DNA from: Megaustenia siamemsis
Lineage: Eukaryota; Mollusca; Gastropoda; Stylommatophora; Ariophantidae
NCBI GenBank assembly: GCA_032433765.1
Contig: JAVIAB010000051.1
Location: 81,670,847 to 81,734,846 of the forward strand
Direction of reading: 5' to 3'
DNA: 64,000 nucleotides
The notes under the pieces are model-generated. The model saw nothing but the letters and a program-made list of their open reading frames with translations, did no database searches and was not told the origin of the DNA. This document shows positions 57,311-64,000 of the stretch, piece by piece. Made by a program: the position numbers and the translations under genes. The first letter of the stretch is position 1, and every line of letters starts with the position of its first letter.

Positions 57311-58299
57311 GCTGTAGTTGATTTGTACACTTGTAACTCTCCAGGAAGATAAATTTCCAACTTCTATTATATACATTCAAAAAAGCTGTCTTATAATTGT
57401 ATAACTTTTGTGGTTAGAAATTGAATATTTGCACACTGGAAACTATCAAATTTACCACAAACTGCTAAAATATCATTCACACAAATATTTACTTGAGCTT
57501 AACAGTGTTACGTTTTCTGCTTGATGCCAGAAACTGAAAGAATTCCGTTAAAATATCAAAAGAATGAGCGCAATGTTGTAGAGCCAGAATCTCCTCATCC
57601 AGAAATGTTACACAGTTCCAAGGTTATAATTAAAATGGCACTTTGAGATTACAAAAAAAAACAGCTGTGATTATGTTCGTTTTTGCATTTATATTGGATC
57701 ATGGTTTTTGTTATTCTTAAATATTCAAGGGGAAGGCTCCGAATAAGTACGCTCTTTCAATTATCCTAGCTCCTATCAATCTAAATTAGCCTTGAAAATA
57801 CACTGAAATAAAAATAAACTGAAGGCAATACAAACAATAAACACCGAAATAGCTGATAGAAACACACAGTTGACAATGTCGATTCACCTATTCACTTTCA
57901 TCTAATATCTTTTACCAAACTTTATTTCCAGATGATAATGAGGCTTCTATGTGTTCTATAAATGAGTACCCTGAGGCTTGTTTATTCATGCTATGGGCAC
58001 CCTTATTTGATATTTAATTTATAAGGAATGAGAAAAGATGGATCTGATTGGGTGGACTGTAAACTAAAGTAGGAAGGTGTTATCTCAACTGTTATATCAA
58101 AACTGTAGAAAATGCAGGCTGTGGAAACAGGATTAAGTGTTATTAGATTTGTGATTCAACTGTATAACAAGTTTTGTTCTGTACTTTCTTGTCTAAGCTC
58201 TAAGAAGGAGTAAAAAATGAATCAATCAGAAGTAGAAATCGTAGAATCATGTAATTTGATAGCATTATGCCTTTATACACATGCAAGATAAAATGAGCA
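57311..58299. other. No recognisable feature
   Basis: About 1 kb of AT-rich DNA. No coding or repeat signature recognised. Confidence 0.5.
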
Positions 58300-58975
58300 T
58301 ACTTGGTGATAGATCAAAACAGTTGGGACTGAAAATAAATAGATAAGACCAATATTATGATAATTAATGCAGTTGGCAATAACCAAACAATAATAGGAGA
58401 AATAATTCTACTAGACATACAATTACATTTATCTGGGCAGTAATGTAGACAAAGGAGGACTGAGAATGAAAATAAAATAAGGAATACGAAAATAAGGATA
58501 ACAGAAGCAAGAGGAGCATTCGTTGAACAGGAAAACATGGAAGTCCAAAGAAATTAGGTTAAATACAAAAATAAAAATTTGCAACTCCAATGTTAAGTCA
58601 GTCTTATTATATGGCTGTGAAACATGGAGAACAACAAAAATGGCAATCATGAAGATACAGACCCTCATTAATGGATGCTTGCGCATAATAAAAGGATGGA
58701 AATGCCAGAACAAAATCATTAACATAGAATTATGGAAGAAAAGTTCCAGACAAATACCAGTGGATATACAACGAAGACAATGGCGCTGGATAGGACACAC
58801 ACTGTGGAAGTTAACTGAGTGTATTACAGGCCCTTTTTGAAATCCCCAAGGAAATGAAGGTGATGGGGAAGACAAGGAAATCATCTTAAAATAATGGCAA
58901 GAAACAGAACGGCTTAGAAAGCGTTTGTTGAAGATATATGCTCCGCAGGGAGATGGAATGTAGAAGAAGATGGCT
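58300..58975 (+). mobile_element. LINE group F 3' region
   Basis: Broken frames read LGLKIN- (RT motif after YADD), an IQ-FTYLGSNVDKEGG-like region, then the 105-codon open stretch 58523-58840: NRKTWKSKEIRLNTKIKICN, NVKSVLLYGCETWRTTKMAI, CLRIIKGWKCQNKIINIELW, RRQWRWIGHTLWK. It is followed by a decayed NPQGNEGDGE-type basic segment. The copy is pseudogenised. Confidence 0.87.
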
Positions 58976-59422
58976 TTTGTACGATTTTGTGGCGGTGTTT
59001 GTCGCTGTTGAACTTTCACCTCTAAGACATAAAGCTAATGTTTGTCCTCTCATGAGAAAATGTCTGTTAGGGGGGAAATCACGGCCATGTTTGTCGTAGC
59101 AAGATCGCTCAACGACAGTGTTACTCCATGTCTCCTTGTAACATGACAATACTGAGTATCCGCACTATTATTTCATGGTTAAGCAAGTAGCTGTGACTTA
59201 AAGAAATACTCCGCCGGTCTGGCAGCTAAAGGAGCAAAAATTAAGTCGTGAACTTTCAGCACTTTTCTATTGCTTCTTCCTCTTGTCAAATACCATTCGT
59301 TAAGTGGACGTGGATGTTTTGTGTCGCTAGTCTACAGCAAAGAGCGATATCTGCGCCTTTCGGTCTGCCACATCTGTCTTTGGTATTTTTTTCTCTTGCA
59401 TCTTTTGTCTCTAATTTGAATT
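58976..59422. other. No recognisable feature
   Basis: Unclassified DNA. Confidence 0.45.
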
Positions 59423-59449
59423 AATTTCAATACTTATATTATAATTTAG

Positions 59450-59588
59450 TGGGTGTGTAAGAAGACATATCAACCAATACAGAACTGGAGTCGTCAGTCG
59501 CTAGACACTGCGAGACTTGCTGGGGAGGGGATCTGAGCACTTATGGACATGCTCGGAATGCAATGATGATGACCTGCAAATAACTCAG
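59450..59588 (+). mobile_element. LINE group G 3' tail with imperfect long TSD
   Basis: AGTGGGTGTGTAAGAAGACA through the TGCTGGGGAGGGGATCTGAG segment to GATGATGACCTGCAAATAAC matches 31280-31410. The flanks TAATTTCAATACTTATATTA (from 59423) and TAATTTCAATATTATATTTT (from 59589) look like one duplicated target with small later changes. Confidence 0.88.
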
Positions 59589-59610
59589 TAATTTCAATAT
59601 TATATTTTAT

Positions 59611-59934
59611 TGTTATATTCGGAGACCTCGCTCAACATCTGTGTAAGGAGATACCCGCTGGAATTGTGCTAGTCATGCTCGCATAATGGATGCAATAAGA
59701 CTCCAACACCAAGTCTTCATGTAGAGGCACAGGTAGTTAAAGAATACAACAACAAAAAGTATTCTATATATTACAATTAACAGTGAAATGGCTAAACTAT
59801 GAGCTTAAGAACAAGGTTCGAGTAAGTAGTAAATCTACAGACAAGGCAAGTTATGATTTTTGTTCTATGTGTCGTTTTCGATCCAAGAACAGCGAACTAA
59901 TATATTCTTAAATTTGTTCTTCATACGTTGCGAT
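59611..59934. other. No recognisable feature
   Basis: Unclassified. Near 59858 TATGTGTCGTTTTCGATCC faintly echoes the TATGTGCCGTCTTCGGCTCG phrase at 1218. Confidence 0.4.
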
Positions 59935-60065
59935 CTTCTTCCAGGATTTGTTTCACTGTTGGGGAATCACTAAACCCAGGGTCCTTGCAGCGACTTGTTT
60001 ATCTCAGGTTCGGTCTACAACAACCAGTTTCCATTTTTTTAAAGTTCCCCGTATAGTCTTTTCTT
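59935..60065 (-). mobile_element. LINE group D fragment (antisense)
   Basis: TTTGTTTCACTGTTGGGGAA, then CCTTGCAGCGACTTGTTTAT and CTCAGGTTCGGTCTAC parallels 34010-34100 (TTTGTTTCACTGATAGAGAA, CCTTATATCTCAGCACTGG), part of the group D C-terminal coding region read in antisense. Short and diverged. Confidence 0.55.
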
Positions 60066-60194
60066 CCTTCAAGTCACTGCTACCTCATTTACCGACTGCT
60101 TGAGTTTTGACGTCATGTACACTGGTTCATAACGCTGTTGAATAACTGAGTTATTTCATTGGTCCAGAAATTTGCTGTTAGTTGTTCTTCAAAG

Positions 60195-60850
60195 GCAAAG
60201 CCAATTCAGTAACCAATTATGATGGGAGAGAACAGCCAATCCAGTAACCAATTATGATGGGAGAGAACAGCCAATCCAGTAACCAATTATGATGGGAGAG
60301 AACTGCCAATTCAGTAACCAATTATGATGGGAGAGAACAGCCAATTCAGTAACCAATTATGATGGGAGAGAACAGCCAATCCAGTAACCAATTATGATGG
60401 GAGAGAACAGCCAATTCAGTAACCAATTATGATGGGAGAGAACAGCCAATTCAGTAACCAATTATGATGGGACAGACCAGCCAATTCAGTAACCAATTAT
60501 GATGGGAGAGAACAGCCAATTCAGTAACCAATTATGATGGGAGAGAACAGCCAATTCAGTAACCAATTATGATGGGAGAGAACAGCCAATCCAGTAACCA
60601 ATTATGATGGGAGAGAACTGCCAATTCAGTAACCAATTATGATGGGAGAGAACAGCCAATTCAGTAACCAATTATGATGGGAGAGAACAGCCAATTCAGT
60701 AACCAATTATGATGGGACAGACCAGCCAATTCAGTAACCAATTATGATGGGAGAGAACAGCCAATTCAGTAACCAATTATGATGGGAGAGAACAGCCAAT
60801 TCAGTAACCAATTATGATGGGAGAGAACAGCTAATTCTGTAACCAATTAT
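60195..60850. repeat. 35-bp minisatellite, about 19 copies
   Basis: Units contain GCCAATTCAGTAACCAATTA then TGATGGGAGAGAACA. Variants CAATCCAG, GAGAACTG and GGGACAGACC recur in the same order about 420 bp apart (compare 60225-60480 with 60580-60730), indicating a multi-unit duplication. Very homogeneous. Confidence 0.98.
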
Positions 60851-61854
60851 GAAGTGAAATTGAGAAAAAGCATGGCATGTCCTAGACCATATCAAGAAGA
60901 GAAGTCATCGAAACCCTCAAGAGAATTGGCCTAGGACAAGAAAGACATTAAGGAAAATGTTTAAGAAACATTGGGATGGACATTCCGGAAATTGAGAACA
61001 TGTCCAAGAAACATTTGCCTAGACTTGCAGAAACCAGAAGAAAATGTCAAGGAACAGGAACCTTGTCCATGACCCACGCTCCAAAAAAGGGGCCCGAAGA
61101 ACTCTCCAGAGTCAGCTATGTCAGGAACCTATTAGGGAACATTTCCCTGATGACGCGCTTGATGACGTTCATTGTTTAAGTGCACCTTTAGCGAATGGAA
61201 CAAGTGGACAATAAAAGAGACGTAACATCTTTAAAAGCTTCCACGAATGAATAGTTACAATCAGGTTATCTGGAAATATGAGACTAAGAAGCAGAAAATC
61301 CACCAGAGATAAAAAGAAGTATTTTTAACTTTCATAAGAAATTATCATTTTCCTAGCTGCATGCTTTACTTTATTTTTTTTAATTTTCATGTGATTTTGT
61401 CAAGAGAAATAAAGCTCTCCAATTTCCTGGAGAATGATAAGAATGAGCATTACATTTCGTCATGCCTTGTTCACAAACAGCTAAACGTAGCATGCATTTA
61501 TGATCTTGGTGATAAAAACCTGCTTTAATCTCCTAGCATGCTACATTCCAATCTGATTAACGAGATTGGTTGAAACAGGTTCTTTCTTCACTCACATCAA
61601 GTTGATAGTAGAAACATGACTAGCTTCCTACGGTAAATACATGTTTTGTTACAAGTTTATTTATTCCTACATTTTGAAGAGATATAATGGAATAGAACAG
61701 ATCATTGGAGCTTCCTGGCATTACTCTGTGGCATCAAACACCGACCGCCTGAAGTTGAATGGTTGTAATTACATCAGAATTTATAGAGTCATATACACTG
61801 CGTGTGCGTGTCCATGTGCGTGCGCGCGTGCGTGTATGTGTATTTATATAGGAA
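60851..61854. other. No supported gene; TG-rich run
   Basis: A 67-codon plus frame (60976-61179) has no recognised similarity. GTGCGTGCGCGCGTGCGTGT microsatellite at about 61801-61842. Otherwise AT-rich. Confidence 0.45.
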
Positions 61855-62060
61855 CTATAATATCGTCAACATTCTCTATTATCTTTATCTTCAGCCAACC
61901 TTCGACACTCTGCAAAATCGAATCTGTTCATTCTTTGAGGCAATCTTTCCATCACCTTCTCTGACTGTCCTTTCAGTTTCGTGTAGAATTGTCTCTTTGC
62001 CAGACCTGGCGTCTGAAATAACGTGGCCAAACTACTTCATTTTGTGTTTCTTCATAATAG
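61855..62060 (-). mobile_element. LINE C-terminal fragment
   Basis: One minus frame reads GQSEKVMERLPQRMNRFDFA then ECRRLAED, and upstream KKHKMKWFGHVISDARSGKE. This is the WFGHV ... GRQRKRW-D ... FAE-RRAAEDR ending of LINE ORF2 proteins, with a frameshift between the parts. Confidence 0.7.
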
Positions 62061-62854
62061 TTTTAAAAAAATCATGTACTCAGAATGCCATCCCTCTCTC
62101 TCTCTCTCTCAGAGTGTGTGTGTGTATATATATACAAATTCAGAGAACTGTGCGATTAACAAAACTATTAATATTGTAACCAGTAATATTTTGCCTCGTA
62201 ATATACAGCCGCATGAGGTAGTACGTTTTATTTTGAAATTGTACTTCTATGTGGATCTTAGTAATGGAGAACAATGGGAATGGAAGCATCAAGCCCTTTA
62301 CATGAGCTTCCTGGAACACATTCTGGTGCATCATTCTCACGAGTTTAGGCTAAGCGACAAAGATCAGCGACAGTTCCTCAAAAAGTATAATCAAGAGAAG
62401 AGGCAGATGGTGATAACAGGTAAAGGGAGCTTGATGGGTCCAGTGATCAGAAGAGAACCAGAAGCAACACAATAAATGTAATGAACGGGGAGAAAAGGGG
62501 AGACAGATAGACCGATCCATGTGCGAACAATGTAAGATGAGACAAGTTGTGTCTGTTTCTAACGCTTTGTAGCTTTTTCTGTCAGCTTCCTACCAAAACA
62601 ATATTTTTGCCATCTTTTATATTTCCCATTTATCTCTTTTCTCACAGTTTGTCTAGTTTTCGCAAGATGTTCCAGCGGTTTCCTTCTCATTCTACGGCTC
62701 AAAATTGATGATTGCTTCCTTCTGATGTTTAAAGTCTTCTTTTTCTTTGTTTCCTATTAGAACATTGTTACTTTTACATTCTTTTATAAATCCATGTTTT
62801 TATTACTCATTTGTGCTCATGTCTCAACATTCGAAAAAAAAAGTCAACAGCCAA
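62061..62854. other. Possible LINE trace plus microsatellite
   Basis: TC/TG/TA microsatellite at 62093-62135. A plus frame at 62023-62475 ends with GPVIRREPEATQ then (shifted) MNGEKRGDRQTD, reminiscent of a group A GHVIRRE...GKRGRGRQ end. Plausible but too degraded for a firm call. Confidence 0.35.
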
Positions 62855-63050
62855 CATGTTTTTGCTTGTCTTGCAGGGCAGCTACAAATTGTCTCCATTT
62901 TGCACGGTCCGTCCTCCTGCGGTTCCACAGATCTGAACCGCCTCATTAGTTTCTTCTTTAACAAAACTGCGACAAATCGTTGTCTTTCTTCTGCCACTAT
63001 TCGCTTCTCAGTTCTCTGTATGATAGTTATTTGTTTCTAAATCTCATATG
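62855..63050 (-). mobile_element. LINE C-terminal fragment
   Basis: A minus frame reads TDRAKWRQFVAALQDKQKHV then GC and a stop, the typical DRxxWRxxVAAL ending of LINE ORF2. Preceding sequence in another phase is EETNEAVQICGTAGG. The copy is truncated and shifted. Confidence 0.7.
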
Positions 63051-63393
63051 AGCACAACTCCGGCGCTTGATAAAATCAGGTGGTACAGTTTCTGTTTTTG
63101 ATCAATTTTTATTGGATCAAAATATCCGTTCCCATTTCAAGATGGAAGACGTTTCCTTAATGTGTGATCGTAGGATGAACAATCGTAAACATTTGTTGCT
63201 ACTGAAGTAGAAGACTACTATAAGCTGGGGAGACATTACACCAAACAAACGTACACATTTAAAAGGGGGGGGGGGTGGAGAAACTAAATAAGAATATAAA
63301 TCGAGCTATATTCGGAGAAAAGGCTACAAATAAGTGCACCGGTCTTGTGGTCAGAGTTGGACAACAGAAGAATCTAGTTTTAGGCTTTCATTT
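63051..63393. other. No recognisable feature
   Basis: Contains a G run near 63266-63277. Otherwise nothing recognised. Confidence 0.45.
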
Positions 63394-63447
63394 GGACACC
63401 GGGTGGTAAGAGGACACCGGGTGGTAAGAGGACACCGGGTGGTAAGA
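63394..63447. repeat. 18-bp tandem repeat, 3 perfect copies
   Basis: GGACACCGGGTGGTAAGA three times without a mismatch. Confidence 0.97.
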
Positions 63448-63595
63448 GAAGACAAGGAAGATCAAAATAAGGTCTATGACGTACACTTCATTATGGGCGT
63501 TCGACTCAAGGACAAAACAAGACCTATCTGTTGTTAATCGCTAGACAAGGAAAGTAATATTTATGTCTAATGTGCCGTCTTTTACCCGAAAGAAA

Positions 63596-63690
63596 ATTCT
63601 ATCTATGTATCTAACTATTGACCTTTCGAGCTGTAGCAGGCCCATAGGGCATATACCCAGATAATCCTTCTCTTATCTAAATTAAAACAG
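63596..63690 (-). mobile_element. LINE group C 3' tail (antisense)
   Basis: TATCTATGTATCTAACTATT then GACCTTTCGAGCTGTAGCAG and GGCATATACCCAGATA is the group C 3' end as at 33592 and 48896. It breaks off after CTTATCTAAATT. Its left neighbour carries the ATGTGCCGTCTT phrase seen near 1220. Confidence 0.85.
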
Positions 63691-64000
63691 AAGAGATTAA
63701 TTAGAACAAATGGAAGATGTGGACTAGATGGAAAAGTGGATGAAACTGGTCGCTTTCTAGTCCAATTAGGTAAACATTCCATTATCTATAAGGTCAATGG
63801 TTTCATTTTCTTGAACAGGTGAAATTTTTGAAAATATAAAGCGAACACAAGATGGTGTCCGCATTGGGGCATTGTGTCTTTACTCTGGGTCGTTGAGTTA
63901 AAACCAAAGACATCAAACTAATAGTAACACAACAGATCTTCTTGAGATATGACATGAAGAAAATAGAGCACGGAGAAAATGATGCTAATGAAAAAAAAAA
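63691..64000. other. No recognisable feature
   Basis: AT-rich DNA to the window end. Confidence 0.45.

Overview
This is eukaryotic, almost certainly metazoan, repeat-rich DNA. There are no operons, Shine-Dalgarno sites or dense coding strands. The DNA is AT-rich, and the recognisable protein-coding signal comes from non-LTR retrotransposons (LINEs), one cut-and-paste transposase relic and tRNA-derived SINEs. The mix of LINE types with a molluscan or lophotrochozoan flavour (RNase H-bearing, C-terminal zinc-finger and GRPR-tailed types) plus extreme minisatellite content suggests a gastropod or similar lophotrochozoan. That assignment is inference from style, not proof.

Layout. 0-7 kb: AT-rich DNA, decayed LINEs at 1.4-2.85 kb and 4.65-5.0 kb, and a young 5'-truncated LINE at 5587-6751 with a perfect 13-bp target-site duplication (TSD). 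7.9-14.6 kb: five tandem arrays (15-, 13-, 41-, 43- and 23-bp units). 15-20 kb: an internally deleted LINE, about 3 kb of featureless DNA, one half of an inverted dispersed repeat pair, and on the minus strand two tandem copies of a cysteine-rich extracellular-looking domain (18.9-19.7 kb), the only non-transposon host-gene candidate. 20.2-28.9 kb: nearly continuous arrays (33-, 42-, 30/31-, 24- and 55-bp units) with a LINE inserted in the 24-bp array; the 55-bp array is an amplified piece of a LINE 3' end. 29-42 kb: many LINE 3' ends, several with visible TSDs, a 32-bp, a 41-bp and a 22-bp array, and SINEs. 43.4-44.8 kb: an IS630/Tc1-mariner-type transposase pseudogene whose DDE motif region is itself tandemly amplified. 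45-51 kb: SINEs, a G-free 11-bp array, and the best-preserved LINE (48896-50679, 562-codon frame, perfect TSD). 51-57 kb: a LINE split by a TSD-flanked SINE, an approximately 2.6-kb array with a segmental duplication that carries a LINE tail along, and zinc-finger LINEs. 57-64 kb: more LINE tails and a 35-bp array.

Common theme: a large part of the window is tandem array, and at least three arrays can be traced by sequence to the interior of a transposon copy. The long open frames over the arrays are by-products of stop-free repeat units, not genes. LINE groups are labelled A-G here only for cross-reference: A = LRIPW...GHVMR type with a GATGATG tail; B = EWRSMVANLRC C-terminus; C = the 48896 element; D = C-terminal CGRxCLSNIGR zinc finger; E = the 5587 element; F = WRWIGHTLRKP type; G = RNase H-bearing. 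No cellular gene is intact and no bacterial-type system is present.
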